Of a DNA stretch of 64,000 nucleotides, positions 35,611 through 46,520 are shown piece after piece. The stretch's first letter is position 1. Each line of letters begins with the position of its first letter. The position numbers were made by a program, and so were the translations under genes. The stretch covers positions 50,431,783-50,495,782 of the forward strand of contig CM034301.1 in NCBI GenBank assembly GCA_019925795.1. The letters run 5' to 3'. The stretch is from Dendrobium chrysotoxum (taxonomy: Eukaryota; Streptophyta; Magnoliopsida; Asparagales; Orchidaceae). The notes beneath the pieces were generated by a model. The model was not told where the DNA came from, ran no database searches, and worked only from the letters and a program-made list of their open reading frames with translations.

Positions 35611-36282
35611 TGTGAAACCCCTTAAGTAAAAGAAGTTAAATTCTTAAACATCGAGACACATTTTGGTGTAATTGTTAAAATTTTGTTAAAAAACTTCGCA
35701 GTTAAGCGTGCTCATCCCGGAGAAATCCTAGGATGGGTGAACTCCTTGAAAGTTATACCAACATGAAAAAATCGTGAGACCCTTAGGCCAAAAGCGAATA
35801 ATACATCAATAGTTAAGAGTTTGGATTGTTACAAATGAAATAAGAGCAATACATCAACCGAAAGATGGGAACTAAGTGTCATATAAGATAAAGTGCTATG
35901 TCATGGGATCCACCTCTTGAACCCTGTATGAGACAAAGTGCTACGTAACGGGAGTCACCATTTAAACTTGTAGAGGTCACCTCTAGAATCCTATCTACCT
36001 TGTGGATTATTCTAGGATAGGGATACTGATGAGGACATCAGTTATTTAAGTGGGAGAAATTGTGAAACCTTTTTAGTAAAAGAAGCTAAACTCTTAATCA
36101 TCGAGGCACCTTTTGGTGTAATGGTTGGAATTTCATTAAGAAACTCCTCAGTTAAGCATGCTCATCCCAAAGAAATTCTGGGATGGGTGATCTCCTGGAA
36201 AGTTATACGAACATAACAAAACCGTGAGGCCCTTAGGCCAAAGCGGACAATATCTCGATAGTTAAGAATTTGGGCTGTTACA
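35611..36282 (+). mobile_element. Cassandra-type TRIM with 5S rRNA-like LTRs
   Basis: A 672-bp non-autonomous LTR element with perfect 5-bp TSDs TCAAG (35606-35610 and 36283-36287). The LTRs are 35611-35833 (223 bp) and 36061-36282 (222 bp), TGTGAAACC...TGTTACA. Each carries a 5S rRNA-like segment (35692-35754 and 36145-36204) with GCAGTTAAGCGTGCT and AGGATGGGTGA. These match the internal control region and 3' part of plant 5S rRNA. The interior ends TTAAGTGGGAGAAAT, a polypurine tract. The primer site after the first LTR (near 35838-35850, ATAAGAGC) is eroded. 5S-bearing LTRs define Cassandra elements. This copy sits inside the decayed Copia element. Confidence 0.93.
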
Positions 36283-36584
36283 TCAAGTACCAAAAAAATT
36301 AGAGCTATTGTGAAATCTATTGCTGATGTTTGTGGAAGAGTATTGCAAACTAAAGTTTCTATCAAGTGAGAGTTTCCAAATGAAAAATAAACATGCATAA
36401 TAAGCAAAAATTCAAAATAATGGAGCAACACATCAATAAGATAAAGTTTGACAAAATTTTCACTTATGGACTGGGGTATTGCAAAACCTCAATCTTCATA
36501 AATGATGAAAGGGGGGTACCGCACAGAGGTATTCAAACATGATCATTAAATTAATGCACTGAAAATTTATATTCCAAGTGCAAT

Positions 36585-37150
36585 ATTGTTAAATGTTATG
36601 TCTAATTTTATTAACTATTACATATAAGATTTTATCTTGATTTTTCAAGATTTGCGGTTAGTATAAAATCCTAATTAGAGGCAACCATAAAGCTCCTAAA
36701 TGGAGGCTATCACAAAAATTCTAAATAGAAGCTACCACAAAGTCAACTATAGAGGCTACATAAATCTTCAAAGGTGGTTGATCCATAATGTTAGAAGGTG
36801 AACTCTTTACTTTAAAAATCCATATAATCTTCACTTGTAGCGCATCTTATAATAAAAAACAATAAATTGAGGAGAGGAAAAGGAAGACATGATAGGGAGA
36901 GATTATTACGTACGGCGTCTGAACCGTCCGGAGGCGAATCTGGACACGCCACATCACCTGGATGCACCGGGCCACAGTGACGTGGCTCATCCGGATTCGC
37001 CTCCGGACAAATCCGGACGCCGCACGTAATAATTTTTCCATGATAGGGGTATCATTCAATAAAGTGCGAATATTGACATATATTTACTTGAACCAAATCA
37101 CATAAATAAGACATTCTCTTTCATGGTTCTTGATCTCTCATGTCATTGTA
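36585..37150 (+). repeat. 3' LTR-like region of the decayed Copia element
   Basis: Begins near TGTTAAATGTTATGTC (36585), preceded by a purine-rich AAGTGCAATAT. It aligns with 33845-34440 from 36637 onward. A 142-bp MITE has inserted at 36897-37038. Confidence 0.55.
36897..37038. mobile_element. 142-bp Mutator-like MITE, copy 1
   Basis: GC-rich imperfect palindrome, left end GAGAGATTATTACGT, right end complement of GAAAAATTATTACGTGCG, with CCGGAGGCGAATC..GGA pairing internally. A 9-bp TSD, CATGATAGG, lies at 36888-36896 and 37039-37047. Nine-base duplications are typical of Mutator-like elements. The same family and exact length occur at 56972-57113. Confidence 0.9.
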
Positions 37151-38094
37151 TTTGCCCTAGGATGAGGTGACCCTCCTTTACCAACAAAAGGATAAGTTAG
37201 GTGTGGATCTTGGCCATGGTGTAATAATAAAAGCCATGCCTAGATATGTAGGGATTTGAGTGGTGGGGATAAGGGACCATGAACTATAGAAAAAGAAAAT
37301 GCAATAATGGAAAGAAAATTGTATTCTTTATGCATGATTAAAGATAAAATATTAATATTTAATGGCTAACTCATCAAAATTCTCATCTAAGAGAGAGGTG
37401 GTAAATTCTTGAAATTCGAGCATAGGGAAGAATGACCTAAGCAACAATGTCACTAATATGGACTAATAGTGGAGGCAAGGACATAAGAATTGCATAGCTA
37501 AATTTAAATTCAGCCCCCCTCAAAATTATCCTCTGTGTTGAGATCTTGTAAGATGTAATGGGTAGGATAAAATATTACATAATAATTATGACTTGCGGTA
37601 TGATAATATATATATCTATATATAGTAAATTTATTGAAATTAGAGATCATATAATACATTCAAGAAAGATTTTGAAAAAAATATTCTCACACTTAGCTTT
37701 GTTGGGATGTGCAATTTGAGTATAGTAAGAGAGGGGGTGCTTGTGAGACTCATAATGGAGCCAAGTTTCTAGTGGAGCCTATGAACCTCTATGATTAATG
37801 AGGTGAAAGCTTATTCTTTATTATCTCTTTGGTAAATGAAGAAGAAGAGTGATTGTCAAAGTTTCCATTTGGGACGGTTTTTTTACTGTTTTGTAAAGCT
37901 GCTGTAAAGAAGATAATTTTTTGAAGTTGTTGTAGAAAATAGTTTCCTCGTATAAAAAAAAAATAAAAGCAGCAAAAAAAATAGTGGATAAATATTTATT
38001 ATGATTACGATCTGAAAAGCAAAATAGTGAGAGAGTTGTCTCACGGGCAACAAAGTTATTGTAGTTAGTTGTTGTAACATGGAAGGTATCCAAA
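37151..38094. other. AT-rich DNA, possible MITE half at 37861-37985
   Basis: No gene seen. 37861-37960 starts TTTCCATTTGGGACGG and resembles one arm of the GGCTTCGTTTGGG MITE, but the other arm is decayed. Confidence 0.4.
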
Positions 38095-38325
38095 TTATGG
38101 ATTGAACCTTCCAAATGTGCTTTGGGTCTTTGATTTGGACTCATTTGGGCTCGGATTGAGTTGAATTTGGTGTCGTTGGGTTTGCATTTCGGAGACGTTC
38201 AGTTCGACTATAAGTTTGCTGAAATCGGAGTTCAGATGGTCTCCGAATTGATTTTTGAAGTTTCCAACATGATTTTTATCTCGAGATTCGTGCCCGAACA
38301 AGATAATTTTTCAATGATATATCAA
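38095..38325 (-). repeat. Dispersed LTR-like repeat, minus copy
   Basis: On the minus strand this reads like 41930-42130: CGAATCTCGAGAT, TCCGAACTCCGATTT, GACGCCAAATTCAACTC-like words and CAAATGAGTCCAAATC. Weaker copies are at 43020-43210 (minus) and 62590-62700 (plus). Probably fragments of one LTR family. Confidence 0.5.
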
Positions 38326-38449
38326 TAATTAATGGGGTGAAAGCTTATTCTTTAGAATCTCTTTGGTACATGAAAAATTAGGGCGATTGATAAAGCCCAA
38401 AGGGACTTGTAGAAGTAAGCACTCATGAAGTGTAATAAGAAGCCTGAAA

Positions 38450-38640
38450 TCATAAATGAAAAGACAAGAAAGAGGCGGATGAGAAGGCTCTCTCAACAAT
38501 TCAAATGTATTTAGTGGAGGAAATCATCAAAAAAAAATTGTGCAAGGTTTGTGGCTCAATCTAAAATCTTTGTACATGACCAATAGCCTCTCTAATAAAT
38601 TTTATCAGAAATAGATCCTCTATTTAATTTGGATGCATAA
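38450..38640 (+). pseudogene. Small Copia gag fragment
   Basis: ADEKALSTIQMYLVEEIIKKK followed after a shift by a CGS..NLCT segment. It is the same Gag region as 34620-34780, but a separate broken copy. Confidence 0.5.
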
Positions 38641-38744
38641 TTTTATACATATTAAATCATATTTAAATGAGTTTAATTCTATTATTTGAAATATAAGAAA
38701 TATTAATATGATTATTAATGATGAAAGTTAAGTTTTGTTGTTAC

Positions 38745-38878
38745 GATTTAGAATTTATTTGGAATAATTTTTTTATTGCTTTTAAAAGTAATATTTTAGC
38801 ATAAAAATTTTTTTGAACTAAAAAATTGTGTATTAAAAAATTATTTTAAAAAACAGTAAGAAAATTATCACAAACGAT
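38745..38878. mobile_element. Decayed MITE, GGCTTCGTTTGGG family
   Basis: Inverted-repeat arms with TTTATTTGGAATAATTTTTTTATTGC on the left and GTAAGAAAATTATCACAAACGA on the right. Both ends are eroded. Confidence 0.55.
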
Positions 38879-38986
38879 TAATATGGAGCAACGATCGTTA
38901 TATTAAATGTATTTGAATGGGTTTAATTCCATCTATATAAAACTTAATTACCCCCTTCAGCAATATCAAAGCAAGAAGATGTCAAC

Positions 38987-38987
<1 letters not shown>

Positions 38988-39022
<35 letters not shown>
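38988..39022. repeat. (AG)n microsatellite
   Basis: About 17 AG units, lying just inside what was intron 1 of the MADS-box relic. Confidence 0.95.
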
Positions 39023-39023
<1 letters not shown>

Positions 39024-39033
39024 AAAACAAAAC

Positions 39034-39219
39034 CTGGTGCTGGCGAAATCATATAGCTTGCTAGTGCTGGAGAAAGACGATGCGACCAACCTCGGCATCA
39101 CAGAGGATGGCGAGCTCTCTTGCCTTTTTCAGCCTCCCAATTCCCTTCTTTGAGAAGGTAACCTGCCTAGTCATTTAGTTGTCTATCCTCCGGATCAAAA
39201 TCTCCCTCTCCCTCTCCTT
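39034..39219 (-). pseudogene. MADS-box first-exon relic
   Basis: Minus strand, 62 codons. It reads EILIRRIDN, a TAA stop, MTRQVTFSKKGIGRLKKA, RELAILCDAEVGRIVFSP and ends SYMISPAPG at a CAG/GTTTTG splice donor. This is the DNA-binding and dimerisation MADS domain of a plant MIKC-type factor. RRIDN and RELAILCDAEVG(L)IVFS resemble the AGL17/ANR1 group. First exons of such genes are normally about 185 bp, which fits this length. The start Met is changed, a stop interrupts the domain, and KRRNGLLKK has become KKGIGRLKK. No K-box exon is seen below it. Whether this is a dead gene or a duplicated exon is not decidable here. Confidence 0.82.
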
Positions 39220-40817
39220 GGTCTCCAACTTTCTCTCTCTAATCTCCCTAAAACCAGAACTGAAGCTACAAAGTAGTCAGAGATTCTGGTTTATGGAAGG
39301 TGAAGCCTGCCCCAAGCCAATCTTAATTAATAATGATTCATTAAGATAGCTTAATTACCGTCTTAAGACATTATAATTGTAGTTTAATGAAGGGCGTTAG
39401 TGCTCCACAATCCAAGGCCCGTGCTTGTTGGATGGGGAGTTACTTAGGGCACCTTATTTAGCCTGGGCCCTGGGCCTTTATGTAATTAAGAAGCAAAAGA
39501 TAGGAAAATATATCAATTAAAAATGTTTTAATTAGTTGAAATTCAATTGAATATCAAGTATTTAACTATTTATACACTACATTTTTCGTAATATAATAAT
39601 ATATATGAATAAAAGAATTATATTTATGTAATGTTTATTAAATAAGATACATTATATAAAAAATTAATAATTAGTTAAAGTAATATTTATTTATGACAAA
39701 ATAACGTTTTTTACATTTTTCAATAATATTTAATAAGACCCCAGAAAATTCTCATGATCCGTATGAATTTCTTGTTAATATTTGAATGAGAAATTTTAAT
39801 AATTAAATTCATAATTATCTGAACTTTGATTTAAGTAAACATCACGAAGAGAGGAATCTATTGATATTACAATTGATCTGATTCAACTCCAAATGAGCTT
39901 AAATCAAACGCTTAAATCATGTTTGAAAACTTCTGAATAAATTGATGGATCAAATACAAAAGACTTCTAATTATAGCATGTTTACAATCAAGCTGAGCAA
40001 CTCAACGAAAAGAATCTAATGAGAAGATCACGTGATTCTGATATTATTAAGACATTTAAATGTTTGATGAATAATTTATGACCAGGGGATTAATATGGAT
40101 CGTACGATGGACTATTTTAGATTCAAGCCAATTTTACCAAAGTGCGAAAGTGCCCATCCAAAAAAATTTAAAAATAGGCTTCATTCTCTACGGAAGAGAG
40201 GGGAACGAACTTAGAAAACTTAAGAGCTCTCTTATCGCCACTAGCAATTGCCCCCACTATATCCAAACTCCTGTCAAAACATAATCTTATTGTTGAGTTT
40301 TTAATGGTCCACCTATAGACATCTGAATTCTCTTATCCTTGTGATGAGAATAACATAATCCCTTCTTCTTCAATTATAAAGAAGAGAAGTCTCTTGCGAC
40401 TCTTATTTTATAGTGAATTATTACAACTAGGTTAAACCTTATAATTTTTTTTCCTTTTCAGATTTTCTACGTAATTTTTTTTGTCTCCTATAACTTTTCT
40501 GTGCTTGCTGAATTTTTGTCATAAGCTAATATATAGACAACTCTATCGACATAAATTTTCTAAAACAACAATATTAATCATTGACAATTAATTTAATTCT
40601 ATTTTAAAATAGATTTTAAACAACTAGTCTTGCATATGCTTTTTCATTAGTACCTTTTGCAATATGATTATGACTCATGAACAGTTCTAACCCAAACTTA
40701 AAAAGATTGTGTCCTCAGCTGCCATTCACCTAATCAATCACCACTAATAAATCAAAACAAACTCTTTCAACTAACAAGAAGCTTTTGATCTTTGATTTCC
40801 GTCCAACAATAAAATTA
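39220..40817. other. AT-rich intergenic DNA
   Basis: No gene. 39830-40080 weakly resembles the LTR-like sequence at 41900-42245 (words such as CATGTTTGAAA and GATGGATCAAA...TATAGCATG), suggesting an old LTR fragment. Confidence 0.45.
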
Positions 40818-40936
40818 GGCTTGTTTAGAACGACTTTCTTACTGCTTCTTAAAGCAGCTTTTTAGTACAAAAATTAAAATTTTTGTACTAAAAAACTGCT
40901 TCAAGAAACAGTAAGAAAGTCGTCCCAAACGAAGCC
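40818..40936. mobile_element. MITE, GGCTTCGTTTGGG family, well preserved
   Basis: 119 bp. The left arm runs to ACTGCTTCTTAAAGCAGC and AGTACAAAAATT; the right arm is its complement and ends CGTCCCAAACGAAGCC. The two arms pair along almost their whole length. Flanks are TTA and TTT. Confidence 0.88.
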
Positions 40937-40962
40937 TTTGTGAAATTTTTTATTTAAATTTA

Positions 40963-41070
40963 GGTTTGTTTGGGTAAGTTTTTTGCCACTGCTTTTTTAT
41001 TGCTTTCAAGAAATTGTTTTACTAGAAAGCTGCATTACAAAGCAGTAAGAAAATTGTCCCAAACGAAGTT
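40963..41070. mobile_element. MITE, GGCTTCGTTTGGG family, diverged
   Basis: Left GGTTTGTTTGGGTAAG, right AGAAAATTGTCCCAAACGAAG. It lies 26 bp after the previous copy. Confidence 0.65.
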
Positions 41071-41929
41071 TTAAATAAAATAACATTTATATTTCTTAAA
41101 TTTATTTTTAAATTTATGTAACATATAATTAATTAATTAATTGTTACATTTTTAAAAATAAATTTAATAACCATAACATTTATAGTGATTAATTTTTAGA
41201 AAATATTCTTTTCCAAAAATTTTCCATAGAGTTGTCTTGCTTTAATTTTCCAACTTCGACAAAAGCTTATCTCTTGATATTATAAATTTATAATAGGTGG
41301 CCCTCATTGGCTCGATTATGTTTTTTGACGATAAATCATAAAGAAGTTTTGTTTTATTGTTTTGGCTGCACGTATTATCACATGGTGATTTTATTTTATT
41401 TTTCTAGGTTGAAGTAAATTAAATGTTAAAGATTTTTAGGAGATTTAGAATTCCTTATAATATTTATTTTTTATGTTTTTAAAATTTATCAAGTAAGATT
41501 ATTTAGAAATACAATTAAAACTCACTGCCCGCAATCTCAACTTCGTCATCCTCGACAATTGTCGTCCACCCGTTGCTGCTACCTGCCACAATCGTCACCA
41601 TGCTGACAACAACGATTGTCAGAGTCAAACAAGTATAGCTCTAGAGTTTTTTTAGATCACCGAGTCATTCATATAGATAATGTGGATCTATTTAAAGTAT
41701 TTTAAAAGTAATACTTTAGCAAATTTGAATAGAATTCTACAACATTATATCGGAATATCTAGATTGAGTCCTTTGATTATAAATTATTTATTTAATATTT
41801 AAGTACATTAATGACCTTAAAATTGAATGATCATAGGCGGATTGAATTAATCTCTTTGAAATGCTCAATTTGACTACAAACATGGAAGATTCAAAACTCA
41901 TTTTATCTTTGATATGTCACTAGAAATCA
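41071..41929. other. AT-rich intergenic DNA, nothing recognised
   Basis: Includes AATTAATTAATTAATT near 41122-41142. A short patch at 41520-41640 has CGTC/TGCC-rich codon-like sequence, but no protein is visible. Confidence 0.5.
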
Positions 41930-42960
41930 TCTTCACCGAGCACGAATCTTGAGCCATAGTGAGCATCTTCCAAAATTAAATTCAGGCCATCTGAACTCCA
42001 ATTTCAACAAACTTGAGTCAAATTAACTGTCTTAGTAAGATGAACCCAACAACACCAAAATCAATCCAATTCGAGCCAAATGGGCCCAAATCAAGGGACT
42101 AAAGCATATTTGAAAGTTTAGCACAGTAATTGGATGACCAAATGATATCCAAATATAGCATGCTGATAGTCGAATCGAGCGGCTCAAAGAGACAAATCCA
42201 ACGAGCCTAGGATCACTTAATTTAGACATCATTAAGGTAATTAAATGTTGAATGAATGTTCAATAATCGAGGAAATCAATATAAGTCGTCCGTCCGATGG
42301 AGCACTCCGAATTTGTCTTGGATCTTCTCCATATTTAAGGGGCACGCCACTCTCAAAATCTATAAATAGAGCCTACTCTCTACATGAAAGAGGATCTTTG
42401 GGTTGGAGATTGGAGAGAGCTTTAAGGCTTCAATGATCTAGAGCTCTATCCAAGCACCACCGCAGGCAAACTTCCATCAGTCGACAGGACCAATGCACGA
42501 CCGCCAGACCACTGCCGGATCTCTGCCCGTCTGCTGACCACCGTGGACCACCGCTTGGCCATCGCTAGATGTCGGACCACCGTCTGACCATCGACAAACG
42601 CCAGACCACTGCCCTGCCGCCAACACCTGCTTGATCTTCTCCCAGTCGTTGCTACCAAACTCACGAGTTTCGTCGTTTGGCCACGACCATTACAAGCTCC
42701 TAAGTACCTATACGAAGTTCGACTAACTCTCCAAATTATTGTAATTTTGTCATCTCCAAAGTTAAGGGACCGAACAACTTTTATAACTCACTCAAGTATA
42801 GTGAAATCTCTTCTCTTGGGCAAGGCCCTATGGTTTTTGTCTTTTCGAGTTTTCAACTTTTTTTTTGTGTTTTCTTGCTCTCTCCCAGTTATCTGTTTGT
42901 GTGCTGGATTATTCTGCAACACTAAAATGAAAAACTCTCTCACTTTCCCGCTGTGAATTT
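41930..42960 (+). repeat. LTR-like sequence with a TATA region
   Basis: About 1 kb without a gene. The first 200 bp match the repeat at 38095-38325 in reverse. A TATA-like TCTATAAATAGAGCC lies at 42359-42373. A GACCACCG/CCAGACCACTGCC-rich stretch follows (42470-42640), then a pyrimidine-rich end with TTTTTTGTGTTTTCTTGC. This layout suggests one LTR of an old element. I found no partner or TSD. Confidence 0.4.
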
Positions 42961-43718
42961 ATCAGTCCGCAACATTCTTCAATTAATACCCTAAAATTTT
43001 TAAATATATTTCAAGTGTTGCATTATGGTTCATTTGGATTCAGATCATATCACTTTTAGTACCATTAGATTTGTCCTATCTTGACGGTTGTTTCTACCAT
43101 AAGTTTGTTGAAATCAAAGTTTGAATTATTCTAAATTTAATTTCAATAATTTTTTAATTCAAATATTATCTGGATACTCATGCTAGATCAAATAAATTTT
43201 CTAATGACATGTTAATATTTAATATCAAAATATTTATAATTACTTTTAAAGTTTGGCTATTATTTATAACTTTTTTGTTCAACAATAATAAAAATCACTC
43301 TTTTTAAGTGGCACTTATATTTGCAAAGATATCAAATTATAACGAATCAAACACAAATTGATACGAATAAAACTTTATTTATTTATGATGCAACTCTTTA
43401 CACCTCTACTTTTATTTGACCTCGGAGAAATTTGTAATTTTTGGAATCAATTTTTGCCTTTTAACATTCCATTAAATGATGACTTCCTTTTTTAAAATAT
43501 CTTTTCATACTCAAAACTAATTTCATATAATATGCTACTAATTCACCTTATGAACTCATGAACCAATCAATATACATAAAATTATTCTATTTATTTATTT
43601 ATTTTAACATACACTTATTTACATATTTGCCATCCTGCACAACAAAGGAAAAGAAATATATGGCATCGAATAGAATAGAAATTCTTTTGCATAGTTTCTA
43701 CGCATTGCCCCCATTCAA
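42961..43718. other. AT-rich intergenic DNA
   Basis: No gene. 43020-43210 carries a decayed minus-oriented copy of the LTR-like repeat. Confidence 0.45.
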
Positions 43719-43956
43719 GCTTTGTTTGGAACATCTTTTTTATAGCTTTATAAAGCAGCTTTTTAGTATAAAAATTTTTAATTAAAAAAAATTTGAACTA
43801 AAATATTGCTTCATAACATAGTAAGAAAACTATTTCAAAACAACTTTTTTAATGCTTTTCAAAACAGCTTTCTAGCTAAATTTTTTTTTTAATTAGAAAT
43901 TTTTGTACTAAAAAATTATTTTAAAAAGCAATAAAAAAGCTGTCCCAAACGAGGCC
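43719..43956. mobile_element. Two abutting MITEs, GGCTTCGTTTGGG family
   Basis: 43719-43840 and about 43841-43956 each have TTT..GCTTT..AAAGCAGCTTT..TAGTA-type arms. The second ends GCTGTCCCAAACGAGGCC. One copy may have inserted into the other. They lie 55 bp below the 3' end of the HMA gene. Confidence 0.65.
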
Positions 43957-44010
43957 TAAATCTTCAAACTTTAAACTTTGCAGGCGGCATCATATATTCA
44001 TATAAAAACG

Positions 44011-44446
44011 TCATTTATTACAAGCAGCCGCCGCTACCATCACCCTTGGTCTACCGCCGCCGCCAACCTCCCCACCGTGATGTCCTCCATTACCGACTGT
44101 TTCTCTGCTCCCAACAACCGCTTCTTTAATCTCCAAAATCTCGACGCGGCGATTGATCATCTTTCTTATCCTTATGGCCACAGACTGTGGATCGAACTCT
44201 CCGCAGACACTAACTCTTCCCAGCTTCCTCTCTATCAAGTGGCTCTCCAACTCTTCGCGTCAAATAATTCATGTATAAACAAAAAAGATTAGGTGCGGGG
44301 AGCAAATCAACAAACCAAACTAATTGATTATTATTGATTATGTTGTGATTTTCACCTTCTATCTTGAGAAGAGCTTCTCGAATTTTGCGGTAACAGCCGG
44401 CGCAATCGATGTTGATCTTCATGATCATACAATAGAAAGGTGGCAT
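44011..44446 (-). CDS. HMA (heavy-metal-associated) domain protein, two exons
   Basis: Exon 1 is 44356-44446 and exon 2 is 44011-44252 (minus). The intron has GT-AG ends (GTGAAA...GCGAAG). The product is 110 residues. It starts MPPFYCMIMKINIDCAGCYR, giving the metal-binding C-x-x-C (Cys15, Cys18) of an Atx1-like fold, and continues with REALLKIEELESHLIERK, RVSVCGEFDPQSVAIRIRK and INRRVEILEI. This matches small plant HMA proteins that bind or carry Cu or other soft metals in the cytosol or nucleus. The tail is Gly/His-rich and ends AAAACNK. Cys is third, not fourth, from the end, so there is no CaaX prenylation box and it is not a standard HIPP. All junctions keep frame. The start is the first Met; Met7 or Met9 could also serve. 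Confidence 0.85.
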
Positions 44447-45314
44447 GAAGAAGAAGAAGACGACGAAGATGAAGTTGTGGGATGATGGATTGAAGAGGAA
44501 GAATGATAGGAAATTGGGGATAAAAGGTGGGAGGAATGAATTAAAAGATAGGGAAGATGAAGGAGATCATGTAGAAAATCTGGATTCCTTCTCCTGGCTT
44601 TTTATTCTTTTTGGGGTCATGTTGTAGAGAGTGAGTGGGTTAGGAGCCGTAGAATCTGATTCTTGTATAGACGGGATGAGGGCTTATTGAGTTGTTTGAG
44701 GTTTGGTGCTTCTTTATAATATTCTTTGTTTGGTTTAGGCCTTGGGCCGTTGGTTTGCATATCAGCCCTCTAAGTTTTTTATTTACATATTTACATATGT
44801 GTGTTGTATTTATTATAGGAAAAGTATCTTATCTGGTCATAATATGCTATGCAAAACGTTATATAAATATGAGAGAGAGAGAGAGAGAGAGAGGCAAAAA
44901 CAAGTTGAGCAACATCGAATAAAATTTTATGTGTTTGTCTCGTGAAGAAAATAACTCAAAATAAATACGAATGAATCAATGGGCTCCTAAGGCCTTCTCC
45001 AACCGAACTGCAAATAAGCCTTTACAGTTGCTGCGAACCTCCCACCCAAACCCCAAATGCAAATGCATTCTCGTTTTTTTTTCTCTGCTGTGAATAGCGC
45101 AGCATTAATATTGACATTTTTGAGAATAAAAATAAAGAAGAGAGAATATATACAAAATATTCTTTTCTGGCGTTAGAAATAAAGTTCTATTAGAGATGAA
45201 TTATTATTTGATATGAATGTTACAGCATTTTGAAACGGAAAATGAATTTTTAGGTTGGAGATGACCTAAGCAAGTTAAACACAAATTGTTCATAACCGAT
45301 AAGCTTTTTTATCG
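44447..45314. other. Upstream region of the HMA gene
   Basis: Contains the promoter side of the HMA gene (which reads leftward) and an (AG)n microsatellite at 44871-44893. No other gene is seen. Confidence 0.5.
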
Positions 45315-45330
45315 GTCCTAGATTGAGAAC

Positions 45331-45574
45331 AACAACAATAATAGCAGCAAGCCTTTAACCCACTATATGGGGTCTGCTACATGAATCTTTTTCTCCATTG
45401 TATCCTATTAAGAATCAAATTCTCATTTAAATCTAATAAAAAAAATATCATTTCAATATTTTATAACCAAATCTTTTTAGATCTACCTCTATATTTCTTA
45501 ACATAAATCAAATCTAATACATCTACTCTCCTAACCGAGTCATTAGAAGGCTGTTGTTTTATGTGATCAAACCA
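45331..45574 (-). mobile_element. Short RTE LINE tail with 16-bp TSD
   Basis: Only the 3' end of the RTE LINE, in minus orientation, with its AACAACAACAATAATAGC-type tail at the low end. It matches 13013-13260. GTCCTAGATTGAGAAC is duplicated exactly at 45315-45330 and 45575-45590, so both ends are certain. Confidence 0.92.
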
Positions 45575-45590
45575 GTCCTAGATTGAGAAC

Positions 45591-46520
45591 ATTGAACTGA
45601 AGATTAACAAGCTTTGCTATGTACTCAAAAATATCGAAATTCTCCGTTACTGAAACAGTCAGAACTTGCAGGTGCCCAATCTTATATTCAAGCAGCTTTA
45701 ACTTGCCGAAGAAAGTACCAGCCCAAATCAAAACCAGAGAGTCACTTCTACCATTAACGTATTTTTATACAAATCAAAAGCTTAACATACATTTTAAAAG
45801 CACCCAGTAACGTCAGTAGCAGCGTTTGTATTCTCCACTGCAGTGGCAATCAGTTCAGAGTCCCATTTTACTGTTTGCAGATGAAAATTATACAGTAATG
45901 AGATATCTCTATTTTAATTCATTTGAATTTAAAATATACAATTTTAAGAGAAATTTTACTAAGAGTACTAAATTTTTATAAATATGATCATTATAACATT
46001 ATTAATAGAGAGTAATTTTTTGAAATTGCTGAAAAAAAAATTCATGACAAAAAATTTCATAAAAATATGAAAATAGAGAAATGCACAGATGAAGAACTGA
46101 CCAAACCACCAAGAAAACAACTGTTAACAGACTATAGCAAGTACAGATGCTAAATGGAGAGAAAATATTTCAGCTGCATTCAAAATTGCTGCACCAAGAT
46201 CACTTGGTAAGAAGAAAGGTTACGAGCTCATGGCTCTACTCATCACAGTTCACCTCATCTGAGGAACTCGGTTAGATTTTCCACCATTTCAGTGCACTAA
46301 GATTATGGATACAAATCATTGTACAAAGATTGCTCCACTCTCCACTGTCGCAATTCCTCATTTTGAATATAAGTGATCAGCAATTTGAGGTCATTTAACT
46401 CCAAAACCAAACAATGCAGTTGTCACCGTCATCATTGATAAACTATAAAAACTAAGAAAAACATATAAAAAAACTACCTAACATCTGTAAATTCTACTAT
46501 ACAGCTGAGATACCAGTCAT
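45591..46520. other. 3' flank of the BAH-Agenet gene
   Basis: No reading frame of interest. It probably includes the 3' untranslated region of the gene at 46521-52624. I could not pick a polyadenylation site with confidence. Confidence 0.5.

Noticed and set aside
35606..36287. The 5S-like segments as real 5S rRNA genes
   Set aside because: Only part of the gene is present, it is diverged, and it lies inside paired LTRs with TSDs, which is the Cassandra arrangement.
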